Source: Noviherbaspirillum galbum (GTDB taxonomy: Bacteria; Pseudomonadota; Gammaproteobacteria; Burkholderiales; Burkholderiaceae_D). From it: 64,000 nucleotides of DNA. The notes beneath the pieces were generated by a model. The model did no database searches. It was not told the origin of the DNA and worked only from the letters and a program-made list of their open reading frames with translations. Positions 1 to 8,059 of this stretch are shown here, piece by piece (the first letter of the stretch is position 1; each line of letters opens with the position of its first letter). The stretch is taken from assembly GCF_010974945.1 (NCBI RefSeq), contig NZ_JAAIVB010000048.1, positions 1 to 64,000 of the forward strand, written 5' to 3'. The translations under genes and the position numbers were made by a program.

Positions 1-40
1 CCGCGCTCGTCTCTTCCGCGCCCGCGGCCTGCTCGCTCGC
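1..40. repeat. 40-bp segment identical to 2217-2256
   Basis: Bases 1-40 are identical to 2217-2256. Both copies encode the [13 protein letters not shown] stretch of an MCP signalling domain, in the same orientation, in two receptors of one operon. Codon-level identity over 40 bp suggests duplication or gene conversion between the two receptor genes. Confidence 0.8.
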
Positions 41-940
41 CGTCTGGGACAACAGGTTCGCCGCCGACCGGATCTCATGCGCGCCGCCATGGACCGCCGT
101 CGCGGCCGTGCCGATGTCGGTCACGATGCTCGCGAGGTTGCCGATCATTGTGTTCAGGCCAAGGCGAAGTGCGCCGATCTCGTCATTGCTGTTGCTCGTA
201 TCAGCGTTCATCTCAAGCCCGCCGGCGGAAATGACTTGGCATGCCCGCGTCATTTCGCCGAGCGGCACGATCAGCCGGTAATACACCATGTACCACGCAA
301 ATACCAGCATCACGAGCCCGACCGTTGCGCCTTCCTCCAGATATTCATGCAGAATCTGGGTGTCGATGCCTGGCATCAGCAGGCATGCCAAGGTTGCGGC
401 AAGCATGGCGACCAATGCGCCCATGACCAGTGAAATCCGTGTGGCGATGCGCATGCGCGTCAAGGAAGCGAGCCAGCCGAGGGGGCCGGAGCGTACGACC
501 TGTCCTTCACGAATCTTCAGGCCACGCGCGTTGCCTTCGCGGAACCTGCGGTAGACCTGTTCGGCGGCCTCGACCTGCTGCCGGTTCGGCTGGACGCGCA
601 AGGACATGTAGCCGGTAATCCGCCCGTTTTCCCAGATCGGATTGGCGTTTGCCTGCACCCAGTAGTAATCCCCGTTCTTGCAGCGGTTCTTCACCATGCC
701 GCGCCATGGTTTTCCACTCTTCAGGGTTGCCCACAAATCGGCGAAAGCTTCCGGTGGCATGTCCGGATGGCGCACGATGTTGTGCGACGTGCCGATGAGT
801 TCTTCTTCCGAAAATCCGCTGATTTCGATGAACGGCCTGTTGCAATAGACAATCCTGCCCTTCAGATCGGTTTTGGAGACGATGTATTCTCCTTCCTTGA
901 CTACACGTTCGACGTTCGTCACCGGCATGTTCATTCGCAT
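1..940 (-). CDS. Aer-like PAS methyl-accepting chemotaxis protein (C-terminus outside window)
   Basis: Energy or redox taxis receptor signalling to CheA/CheW at the inner membrane. The N-terminus (residues about 8-120) is a PAS domain of the Aer type: a cytoplasmic sensor starting MPVTNVE with an R-H-P-D-M-P stretch and a W-R-G-M-V-K-N-R-C-K-N-G-D-Y-Y-W block. Two membrane segments follow at about 160-225, with almost no periplasmic loop, then a HAMP-like region and the start of the signalling coiled coil ([10 protein letters not shown] at the window edge). The ATG at 940 is preceded by AAGGA about 8 nt upstream, so I prefer it to the in-frame ATGs at 934 and 928. It is the last visible gene of the leftward chemotaxis operon, 52 bp after cheW. 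The ligand is unknown; PAS-MCPs of this type usually bind FAD, which the sequence alone does not prove. Confidence 0.9.
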   Translation of the reverse strand, partial: MRMNMPVTNVERVVKEGEYIVSKTDLKGRIVYCNRPFIEISGFSEEELIGTSHNIVRHPDMPPEAFADLWATLKSGKPWRGMVKNRCKNGDYYWVQANANPIWENGRITGYMSLRVQPNRQQVEAAEQVYRRFREGNARGLKIREGQVVRSGPLGWLASLTRMRIATRISLVMGALVAMLAATLACLLMPGIDTQILHEYLEEGATVGLVMLVFAWYMVYYRLIVPLGEMTRACQVISAGGLEMNADTSNSNDEIGALRLGLNTMIGNLASIVTDIGTAATAVHGGAHEIRSAANLLSQTASEQAAGAEETSA

Positions 941-992
941 GTGATCATCCTTTTTTCGGTCATGTTGATAGGGGCATTCCGCGGCAGGCCGT

Positions 993-1544
993 TCAACTCA
1001 GGGGAACCAGCGCGGCGTCCGCGGGGGTGAACCTGTCGAGTTCCTCTTCCGCCAGCACGTGATCCACATTCACGAGGATGACGAACTTTCCATTGAGCTT
1101 GCCCATGCCTTCAATGAAGTCCCGGCGGATTCCGGCGCCGAACAAGGGCGCCGGCTCGATATCGGAATTCGGGATGTCGACGACCGCATTGACCGAATCG
1201 ACCACCAGGCCGACGGTCTGGCCTCCCGAGGCGCCCCGGACCTCCATGATCACGATGCAGGTCCGCTTGGTCACTTCATTGGCGCTGCGGCCAAACCGGA
1301 TGGCCAGGTCGACGACGGGGACCACCGCACCACGCAGGTTGATGATGCCGCGCACGTAGTCCGGCATCATCGGAACCGTCGTCAGCGTGCCGTACTCGAT
1401 GATTTCCTTGATGTTCAGGATGCTGATCGCATGCATTTCGCCGCTCAGCATGAAGGTGAGGAATTGTTTCTTGCCAAGCTTGTCGGCCAGATCGCCGTGC
1501 GTCGCGGACATGGCGGTGTGCGAGGGACGGGTGACGTGGTTCAT
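993..1544 (-). CDS. cheW: CheW chemotaxis coupling protein
   Basis: Scaffold that couples receptors to the kinase CheA in the cytoplasmic signalling array. The 183-residue protein is one CheW/SH3-like domain with typical blocks: F-L-T-F near residue 26, the I-L-N-I-K-E-I-I-E-Y segment, G-I-I-N-L-R-G and P-V-V-D-L. ATG 1544 follows AGGAGA at good spacing; a longer reading to 1601 lacks a ribosome-binding site. It lies between two MCP genes in the leftward che operon. The N-terminal extension of about 20 residues is unremarkable. Confidence 0.95.
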   Translation of the reverse strand: MNHVTRPSHTAMSATHGDLADKLGKKQFLTFMLSGEMHAISILNIKEIIEYGTLTTVPMMPDYVRGIINLRGAVVPVVDLAIRFGRSANEVTKRTCIVIMEVRGASGGQTVGLVVDSVNAVVDIPNSDIEPAPLFGAGIRRDFIEGMGKLNGKFVILVNVDHVLAEEELDRFTPADAALVPLS

Positions 1545-1620
1545 CTGTTTCTCCTGTCGGTACTGGTGCAGCAGTGTTGGCCGCCGCCTTGCCGCGGCCA
1601 ATCAGCCCTTAAGTCAGCAC

Positions 1621-3111
1621 TTAAGCGCGAATCTTGAAAAATGCCATCGATGTCTTCAATGCCGTGGCTTCGATCGCGAGCTGATTCGAGCCGGCCGCGA
1701 GTTCTTCGGAACTGGCGGCGTTCTGCTGGGTCGTCATGCTCTGCTCGTTGACCGCCGCGCTGATCTGGCCCACGCCGGTCGCCTGCTCCTGGGACGCCGA
1801 TGCAATCTCCTGCACCAGGTCCGAGGTCTTGCGGATGTTGGGCACCATCTTCTCCAGCAGCGTCCCGGCCCGTTCCGCCAGTTCCACGCTGCCCTCGGCC
1901 ACCTCGCCGATCTCCTGCGCCGCAACCTGGCTGCGCTCGGCCAGCTTCCTGACTTCGGCGGCCACCACCGCGAAGCCCTTGCCGTGTTCGCCGGCACGCG
2001 CGGCTTCGATGGCGGCGTTCAGGGCCAGCAGGTTGGTCTGGTAGGCGATGTCGTCGATGATGACGATCTTCTTGGCGATCTTTTGCATGGCCGACACGGT
2101 GGCGCGCACCGCCTCGCCGCCCTCGGCGGCTTCCACGGCGGCCTGGGTGGCGATGCCGTCGGTGACCCGGGCGTTCTCGGTGTTTTGGGCGATCGATGCG
2201 GTCATCTGTTCGACCGCCGCGCTCGTCTCTTCCGCGCCCGCGGCCTGCTCGCTCGCGGTGTGCGCGATGGACTGCGCCGCGGCATTGATCTGGAGCGCCA
2301 CGTTGTTCACGGTTTCCGCCGAGCGGTTGGCCGTAGACACGATCTTGCCCAGGCTGGCCGTCATCTCGTTCAAGGTCTGCAGCAGTTGTCCGGTCTCGTC
2401 GTGGCTGTCGACACGGATGTTTCCGGTCAGGTCGCCGTCGGCAACCCGCTTCGCCGCCGCGACGGCAATGCCGATCGGGCCGGTGATCGAACGCACGATG
2501 AGAAGGGAAATCGCGGCGAGCACGGCGAGGATGGCAAGGCCGCCCACGGCAAAGGTCCGGACACGTTCGTAGAAGGTGGCGTTCACGGATTCGACGTACA
2601 CGCCCGAGCCGACGATCCAGCCCCATGGCACGAATGCCTTGACGAAGGAAACCTTGGGAACCGGCATGTCGCTGCCCGGCTTTGGCCACATGTAGAACAC
2701 GAAGTCACCATTGCCGCCACGGGCCGCCTTGATGAACTCGATGAAGATCGCCTTGCCGGTGGGGTCCTTGTTTTGCGACACGTCGGTGCCGTCCAGTTCC
2801 GGCTTGGTCGGATGCATGACCATGCGGGGATGCATGTCGTTGACCCAGAAATATTCGTTGCCGCTGTAGCGAAGTTCCTTGATCAGTGCCAGCGCCTGGC
2901 GCTTTGCGTCGGCCTCCGACATTTCTCCCTTTGCCGAGCGGTTGTAATACTGCGTGACGATACCATGCGCTATTTCGACGGTCTGGCGCACGTTGTCCTT
3001 GTTCGCTTTCAAAATTAGGTCGCGCTCGGACACGAGGAGAAAACCGGCAAGCAGCGTCAGGCCCAGCAAGGAGCATAGGGTCAGCAGGAACAGCTTCTTG
3101 CCGATTGTCAT
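1621..3111 (-). CDS. Methyl-accepting chemotaxis protein with single Cache sensor
   Basis: Transmembrane chemoreceptor. It has a membrane helix at residues about 8-30, a periplasmic single-Cache (sCache_2-type) domain at about 35-190 (motifs [21 protein letters not shown]), a second helix near 195-215, then HAMP and the signalling domain with the conserved hairpin tip [21 protein letters not shown] 3111 has no strong ribosome-binding site. A GTG at 3135, adding 8 residues and preceded by GGGGA, is a credible alternative. The gene lies 104 bp after cheA. sCache_2 receptors often sense small carboxylates; the ligand here is not determinable. I see no CheR-binding pentapeptide at the C-terminus (it ends FFKIRA). 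Confidence 0.93.
   Translation of the reverse strand: MTIGKKLFLLTLCSLLGLTLLAGFLLVSERDLILKANKDNVRQTVEIAHGIVTQYYNRSAKGEMSEADAKRQALALIKELRYSGNEYFWVNDMHPRMVMHPTKPELDGTDVSQNKDPTGKAIFIEFIKAARGGNGDFVFYMWPKPGSDMPVPKVSFVKAFVPWGWIVGSGVYVESVNATFYERVRTFAVGGLAILAVLAAISLLIVRSITGPIGIAVAAAKRVADGDLTGNIRVDSHDETGQLLQTLNEMTASLGKIVSTANRSAETVNNVALQINAAAQSIAHTASEQAAGAEETSAAVEQMTASIAQNTENARVTDGIATQAAVEAAEGGEAVRATVSAMQKIAKKIVIIDDIAYQTNLLALNAAIEAARAGEHGKGFAVVAAEVRKLAERSQVAAQEIGEVAEGSVELAERAGTLLEKMVPNIRKTSDLVQEIASASQEQATGVGQISAAVNEQSMTTQQNAASSEELAAGSNQLAIEATALKTSMAFFKIRA
2217..2256. repeat. Second copy of the 40-bp MCP repeat
   Basis: Identical to bases 1-40. It lies in the signalling domain of the sCache MCP. The flanks diverge at once on the right side (GGTG here against CGTC there). 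Confidence 0.8.
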
Positions 3112-3215
3112 TACCAAAAAATGATTCCGCTTCACGTATTTCCCCAAGTAGTTTGTAGATTCCGGCGATGAACCGCGCCGGAACCGGGCCTGTTGTCCGG
3201 CGGCGGCCGGCCGCT

Positions 3216-5393
3216 TCAGATTTCCGGCGCCGATGTCGCTTCGCCCGGGGCGTGGTTGCGCGCCGGTGCCGAACTTCCGGAGGCATGCTCGACCAGCCGG
3301 ATCAATGCCTGCACGTCGAGAATGAGAGCGAGCTCGCCGCTGCCGAGGATGGTCGAGCCGCTGATGCATTTCACCTGGGCAAACATCTTTGCCAGCGGCT
3401 TGATGACTGTCTGAAATTCCCCGAGCAGGCGATCCACGACGATTCCCGCGCGCGTCGAGCCGTATCGCACCACGACGATGCTCTGGCGGCGCCCGGCGGA
3501 TTCGGAAATCCCGAAAACATCGCGCAAGCGGACGAAGGGCAGGATCTGGCCGCGCAGATTGATAAAGTCGCCATCCGAGGCATCGTCGCAGGCCACGCAT
3601 TCCTCGATCATTTCCATGGGAATGATGAACATCGACGATCCGACCTCGACCATGAAGCCATTGATGATGGCGAGCGTCAGCGGCAGGCGCACCTTGAAGG
3701 TCGTGCCTTTGCCTGGTTCGCTCGATACATCGACACCGCCGCGCAATGCACTGATGTTGCGCTTGACGACGTCCATTCCCACGCCACGTCCGGACAGGTT
3801 GGTGACCTTCTCGGCCGTGGAGAATCCCGGCTCGAAAATCAGGTTGAAGACCTCTCCGTCGGACAAGGCACGGTCGGTGTCGATCAGGCCGCGTTCTTCC
3901 GCCTTGGCGAGGATCTTGCCGCGATCGAGTCCGCCGCCGTCATCCTTTACCTCGATGACGATGCTGCCGGATTCATGATACGCATTGAGTTCGACCTGTC
4001 CCCGCGCGGACTTGCCGCGTGCGAGGCGGATGTCGGTTGGTTCGATGCCATGGTCGATCGCATTGCGCACGAGGTGGGTGAGCGGGTCGGTGATTCGTTC
4101 CACCAGCGTCTTGTCCAGTTCGGTATCGTCGCCGCTGATCTTGAGCGTGATGTCCTTGCCGAGTTCGCGCGCGACATCATGCACGACGCGCTGGAACCGG
4201 CTGAACGTTGCGCCGATTTTCACCATCCGCAGCTGGAGCGCGCGCTCCCGCACCTTTTCAACGAGTCCGGACAGCACCGAACCGCATTCCTGGACTTCCT
4301 GGCTGCGGATGCGGTGGGCCGTCAGGTTGACGCTTGCGGACGCGATGATCAGTTCGCCAATCAGGTCGATCAGGTTGTCCAGCTTCTCGGCATCGACGCG
4401 GAGCGTGCGGTTTTCATTGCTCTTGATCTGCCGGACATGTTCCTGCTTGCTCAGGGCGGCTTCCACCACGTTGGGATGAACCGCGCCATCGTCCACCAGG
4501 ATTTCGCCCAATCGCCCAGCCTCGCTGTTGCCGGCTTGCCGCTTGAGCGCCTGTTGCAGTTCATGGTGAGTCAGCGTGCCGCAGCGGATCAGCAAGTCGC
4601 CCAGCCGGGCCGACTCGTCGGGAAGTTCTTCGATCAGGCGGAGATACTCGCTGATCTTGGATTGGGGCGGAAGGATGCGGACCTCGCTGTCATCCTGGAC
4701 AAACTCAAAGGCGCTTTCTATTTCCGCCTTGCTGACATTGCTCTTGAATCCGAATTCAAGCCCGATGTAGCACGACTCCGGATCCATCGAGGGCGCATCG
4801 GGGATGCCATTGACCAGGGTGAGCACCCCGGTGATCGTGCCCATCTTTTGAAGGTAGCGGAGTATGGAAAGCGGGTCCATGCCGTTGCGCAGGACGTCGG
4901 GCCCGAAGCGCGCGGAGATGTGCCATCCATCCGTCGGATCGCCGTTCACATTTTTCACCTGGTCCAGGCGCGGCGCGGGCGGCTCGGCCAGGCTGGAATT
5001 CCTGGAGCCCAGGATGGAATGCAGGCGAGCGGTCAAGGCAGCTTCCTGCTCGCGCAGCGATTCTTCCGCTTCATGCTGGCCGTCTTCGACCGCGTCGACA
5101 AGCTGGCAAATGTGATCCCTGCAGACCAGGAGCAATTCCACATGCTCGTGGATCAAGGGCAAGCTGCCATCGCGGATCCGGTCGAGCAAGGTCTCCACGT
5201 CATGCGTGAATCCGATGACGAAGTCGAGCCCGAACAAGCCCGCCGAACCTTTGATGGTATGCGCGGCGCGGAAGATCGCATTGATATGCTCGCCGTTGGG
5301 ATTCTTCAGATCAAGCGACAGAAGCGCCGTCTCCATCTCTTCCAACAGCTCGCGGCTTTCTAAGATGTATGCTTGCAGCCCTTGGTCGAGCAT
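3216..5393 (-). CDS. cheA: Chemotaxis histidine kinase CheA with tandem MshEN-like motifs
   Basis: Central chemotaxis kinase, 725 residues. An Hpt domain comes first, with phosphoacceptor H45 in AAHTIKGS. An intermediate region at about 155-245 contains [10 protein letters not shown]. Dimerisation starts near 330, the ATPase domain near 385-570 has N-box [12 protein letters not shown] (440-451) and the GRGVGMD motif, and a CheW-like domain ends the protein. Unusual feature: residues 263-286 and 294-317 each fit RLG-x2-L-x3-G-x6-L-x3-L-x2-Q, the c-di-GMP-binding motif of MshE N-terminal domains. The first copy is exact; the second has V310 in place of Leu. ATG 5393 follows CAGGAG. The gene sits between the STAS gene (63 bp) and the sCache MCP. 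The kinase assignment is secure; c-di-GMP binding is an inference from the motif. Confidence 0.95.
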   Translation of the reverse strand: MLDQGLQAYILESRELLEEMETALLSLDLKNPNGEHINAIFRAAHTIKGSAGLFGLDFVIGFTHDVETLLDRIRDGSLPLIHEHVELLLVCRDHICQLVDAVEDGQHEAEESLREQEAALTARLHSILGSRNSSLAEPPAPRLDQVKNVNGDPTDGWHISARFGPDVLRNGMDPLSILRYLQKMGTITGVLTLVNGIPDAPSMDPESCYIGLEFGFKSNVSKAEIESAFEFVQDDSEVRILPPQSKISEYLRLIEELPDESARLGDLLIRCGTLTHHELQQALKRQAGNSEAGRLGEILVDDGAVHPNVVEAALSKQEHVRQIKSNENRTLRVDAEKLDNLIDLIGELIIASASVNLTAHRIRSQEVQECGSVLSGLVEKVRERALQLRMVKIGATFSRFQRVVHDVARELGKDITLKISGDDTELDKTLVERITDPLTHLVRNAIDHGIEPTDIRLARGKSARGQVELNAYHESGSIVIEVKDDGGGLDRGKILAKAEERGLIDTDRALSDGEVFNLIFEPGFSTAEKVTNLSGRGVGMDVVKRNISALRGGVDVSSEPGKGTTFKVRLPLTLAIINGFMVEVGSSMFIIPMEMIEECVACDDASDGDFINLRGQILPFVRLRDVFGISESAGRRQSIVVVRYGSTRAGIVVDRLLGEFQTVIKPLAKMFAQVKCISGSTILGSGELALILDVQALIRLVEHASGSSAPARNHAPGEATSAPEI

Positions 5394-5456
5394 GTATGGC
5401 GCTCCTGAAAAATTTGTCTGCCTGGGTCTGCCTGGTCCCGGGCCGCAGCCCCTGGA

Positions 5457-5768
5457 TCAGGGCGATGACATGACGATCGGGTCGCTGAAGAGCTGGGCAA
5501 TATCGAGCAGCTCGAAAACGTTGATGACGGCCTGGCTATGGCCATGCAGGCGAAGCACCTTTCCATCCAGCAGTGAGGTGCGCTTGGCCAGGATCAGTAC
5601 CTGTACGCCAGACGTATCGATGTCCGTCACCCTGGCCAGATCGACGTCCAGTTCATCGCACGATTCCAGCTTCCCGAGCAGACTGGCTTTCAATTCTTCG
5701 GCGCGGAAGATCGTCAGTTCGCCTTCAAGGGCGAGCACGACTTTCCTGGGGCCTCGACCGGAATGCAT
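5457..5768 (-). CDS. STAS-domain protein (anti-sigma-antagonist type) of the chemotaxis operon
   Basis: A 103-residue single STAS domain of the SpoIIAA fold. The motif D-I-D-T-S-G-V-Q marks the loop where phosphorylatable Ser/Thr sits in SpoIIAA. ATG 5768 is preceded by GAGGAG, 7 nt upstream; an in-frame TTG at 5783 would overlap cheY and is not needed. The gene lies between cheY (11 bp) and cheA (63 bp) in the same operon. STAS proteins partner with Ser/Thr anti-sigma kinases or act as small switch modules. No such kinase or phosphatase gene is in the window, so its role in the array is unknown. Confidence 0.85.
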   Translation of the reverse strand: MHSGRGPRKVVLALEGELTIFRAEELKASLLGKLESCDELDVDLARVTDIDTSGVQVLILAKRTSLLDGKVLRLHGHSQAVINVFELLDIAQLFSDPIVMSSP

Positions 5769-5779
5769 TGTTCGGCTCC

Positions 5780-6148
5780 TCAAGGCATGATCAGCTTTTG
5801 AACAGCGTTCAACAACTGTTCCGGCTTGAACGGCTTGACCATCCAGGCCCGCGCGCCCGCCGCCTGTCCTTCGCGTTTCTTGGCTTCTCCGGATTCGGTG
5901 GTCAGCATCAGGATGGGCGTGAATTTGTAGGCGGCTTTCTGCTTGGCTTCCTTGACGAAGGCGATTCCGTCCATGTTCGGCATGTTGACGTCGCAGATGA
6001 TGAGATGGACCTTCTGGCCGGTCAGCTTGGACAGAGCGTCCTTTCCGTCCATTGCCTCCAGCACCTGGTAACCGACGCCGCGCAAGGCAAGGCCGACCAC
6101 GGCGCGAAGGCTTGCGGAGTCGTCAACGATCAGGATGGTTTTTGACAT
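5780..6148 (-). CDS. cheY: CheY-type response regulator
   Basis: A single receiver domain of 122 residues with the acidic pair D9-D10, phosphoacceptor D53 (I-I-C-D-V-N-M-P), switch threonine in M-L-T-T-E-S and lysine in V-K-P-F-K-P. This pattern is typical of diffusible chemotaxis regulators phosphorylated by CheA that bind the flagellar motor or another output. ATG 6148 has AAGG upstream and lies 15 bp after the MCP-like gene. It is the most likely CheA partner in this operon. Whether it acts on flagella or another machine cannot be told, since no motor genes are visible. Confidence 0.92.
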   Translation of the reverse strand: MSKTILIVDDSASLRAVVGLALRGVGYQVLEAMDGKDALSKLTGQKVHLIICDVNMPNMDGIAFVKEAKQKAAYKFTPILMLTTESGEAKKREGQAAGARAWMVKPFKPEQLLNAVQKLIMP

Positions 6149-6163
6149 TGGGGTACCTTGTAC

Positions 6164-7315
6164 TCAGAAGTAGGTCAATTCGCTGCCGTCTTTATCATGG
6201 ACAAGGGACGGATGATGATTCATGAACTGATCTCGCATCGTGTAGCTGCCCTGGAGCTCCTGCAGCCATTGGTCCGAATCGGGAAGATCGGGAATCGCAT
6301 TGCCATCCAGCGTCTGCTGCAGCTTTTCCATGTCGTTGGACACGGCGCTGAGGATCTGGCTGACACGGTCCTGGTATTGCAGCGTGATCAAAAGATTTTC
6401 GACGTCGTTCCGGATGACGGAGCCGTGGTGCCGCATGTTTTCCGCGGAGTCGCCGAGGACCTCCACGTGGCTGAGCACATCCCGGACAACGTTTCCAGAG
6501 TTCGCGAGCGACGAGCGATCTTTTTCGGATGCGCGGTCGGCTGCCTCCAGGGTCATCTTCGCGGAACTCGATACTTCTTTCACCCGCAGGCTGATCTGCT
6601 TTCCCGTTTCCGCAGACAGCAATGCGAGCTTGCGAACTTCCGCGGCCACGACGGCAAAGCCCCGGCCGTGGACGCCGACGCGCGCCGCTTCGATTGCGGC
6701 GTTGATCGCCAGCAGGTTGGTCTGCGCCGCGATCGAACCCACGTTCTCGGCCATCTTTTCCATTTCCGAGGTCGCGTTGGTCAATTTCCGGATGTTCTCA
6801 AGCAGTTCGTCCTTGCTTCCAATCATCTGCTCCAAGGTGTGGATCACCGGCCCAAGTTCCTTCTTGCAGATGTTCAGGAGAGTCACCGTGGTCTCTGCCG
6901 CCTTCGCGCTCTCTTCGCCGCTCACGCCGCCGAATCCCGCCTTGTCGAATTCGCGGACCATGGAACCGAAGCTTTCGATAAGCTGGGACACGGCGCTTTC
7001 GGTCTGCTGCTTGACCGTATCAACATGCCTGCTCCAAAGGGGAAGCAGGGACGGCATCAGGTCCTGCAGGCGTTCGCCCGGCTGGGATGCCAACCGGAGG
7101 TCTTGCAATCGCTGGCGGCACGCGGCAAACCGGCGTTCGACGCGACGAACATGCCATGCCGCCGCGACGGCGCAGAAGCCATTCAGCACGAGCGCAATAC
7201 CGACCACCGCGTCGAATTCAATTCGGTACAGGATGAGAGCGGAACAGAGGACCACTAAAAACAACAAGCCAGATGTTCCAAATCGCGCTAAAGACCGTTG
7301 AGGCGTTAATTTCAT
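6164..7315 (-). CDS. MCP-like signalling protein with short membrane hairpin
   Basis: A 383-residue receptor-type protein, first gene of the che operon. Two membrane helices at about residues 14-55 are joined by a very short loop, so there is no periplasmic ligand domain and sensing would be in or near the membrane or cytoplasm. The signalling hairpin tip is present ([17 protein letters not shown]), followed by a late [11 protein letters not shown] motif seen in a subgroup of proteobacterial chemotaxis proteins. The C-terminus (SELTYF) lacks a CheR pentapeptide. ATG 7315 is preceded by AAGAGCGGA, a modest ribosome-binding site. The leader upstream is AT-rich and likely holds the operon promoter. 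Confidence 0.85.
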   Translation of the reverse strand: MKLTPQRSLARFGTSGLLFLVVLCSALILYRIEFDAVVGIALVLNGFCAVAAAWHVRRVERRFAACRQRLQDLRLASQPGERLQDLMPSLLPLWSRHVDTVKQQTESAVSQLIESFGSMVREFDKAGFGGVSGEESAKAAETTVTLLNICKKELGPVIHTLEQMIGSKDELLENIRKLTNATSEMEKMAENVGSIAAQTNLLAINAAIEAARVGVHGRGFAVVAAEVRKLALLSAETGKQISLRVKEVSSSAKMTLEAADRASEKDRSSLANSGNVVRDVLSHVEVLGDSAENMRHHGSVIRNDVENLLITLQYQDRVSQILSAVSNDMEKLQQTLDGNAIPDLPDSDQWLQELQGSYTMRDQFMNHHPSLVHDKDGSELTYF

Positions 7316-7632
7316 TTCCGCTCTTGACCTTGTGATTAGGGAAGCGCAGTACAAGGGTTGTCCAAGACAGACCGAAAATCTTTGCGCAATTTTCATTCCC
7401 AATGGCAATCAGGATATATGATAACCACAATCTTTTCAATTCTTGGGCAAGAAATTCACTAAGATTGTTAAAATTTTGTCGTTCGTGATCATCCGGTCCC
7501 GCACCGGATTATTCTTATAAGGTATTGGTCTTAAAGAAGATTTTCTCGAATACGAGATTTTCCGAAGTTTCAAGGATTTGGATCAAGAATTTAACTTTTC
7601 GTTTTTAGTAAATTAAATTTACCTAAACCAGA
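7316..7632. promoter_or_regulatory. AT-rich divergent control region between che operon and receiver gene
   Basis: No gene is visible in these 317 bp. The stretch is clearly more AT-rich than its surroundings and separates two divergent units. It holds two dyads: ATCCGGT-CCCGC-ACCGGAT at 7491-7509 and TCTCG-AATA-CGAGA at 7544-7557. It probably contains both promoters; I could not assign -35/-10 pairs with confidence. Confidence 0.5.
7491..7509. repeat. Perfect 7-bp inverted repeat, 5-nt loop
   Basis: ATCCGGT and ACCGGAT flank CCCGC, followed by TTATTCTT. It could be an operator for the divergent region or a weak terminator-like hairpin. The position, 124 bp upstream of the plus-strand receiver gene, favours a regulatory role. 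Confidence 0.4.
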
Positions 7633-8022
7633 ATGAAGCACAAGAATTTAACGACAATTATTGTCGACGACAACGAGATGACCCGGATGCTTCTCCGGAC
7701 GATACTTCGCAGCGTGGGTTATCGAATCGTCGGAGAAGCCCTTAATGGAGAATCCGGGCTGACGATGGCGTTAAAGCTTAAGCCGCAGATCGTGTGCCTC
7801 GACATCCTCATGCCGGGATCTGACGGCCTGGAAATACTTCGCAGCCTGAATGAATTTTTACCTGATTCCGTCGTGCTGATGGTGACGGGTAAAAACGATG
7901 CGGACACGGTAAAGCGTGCCCTCCGGTTGGGAGCCAAGGGCTTCATCATCAAACCCTTCAATGCAAAGAGCGTCATCCTGGCGGTCGACCGGGCCACGTC
8001 GCATCTCCTTCCCGTCGAATGA
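7633..8022 (+). CDS. Stand-alone receiver-domain response regulator
   Basis: A 129-residue single receiver domain with D12-D13, phosphoacceptor D57 (V-C-L-D-I-L-M-P), M-V-T-G and I-I-K-P-F. There is no output domain, so it acts by protein contact or as a phosphorelay intermediate. It is transcribed alone, divergent from the che operon and convergent with the dCache histidine kinase (37-bp gap). It could serve either the CheA array or that kinase. No clear Shine-Dalgarno precedes ATG 7633, and the leader is AT-rich. Confidence 0.88.
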   Translation: MKHKNLTTIIVDDNEMTRMLLRTILRSVGYRIVGEALNGESGLTMALKLKPQIVCLDILMPGSDGLEILRSLNEFLPDSVVLMVTGKNDADTVKRALRLGAKGFIIKPFNAKSVILAVDRATSHLLPVE

Positions 8023-8059
8023 CATTGGCCCGCGACGAAAACCTGAGCACGCACCCGGA

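Noticed and set aside
1387-3018. 543-codon plus-strand frame over the sCache MCP
   Set aside because: Shadow of the receptor gene; low-complexity translation without family features.
3168-5363. 731-codon open frame on the plus strand opposite cheA
   Set aside because: It is a shadow of the high-GC cheA gene: no domain, no ribosome-binding site, and the minus strand gives a complete CheA.
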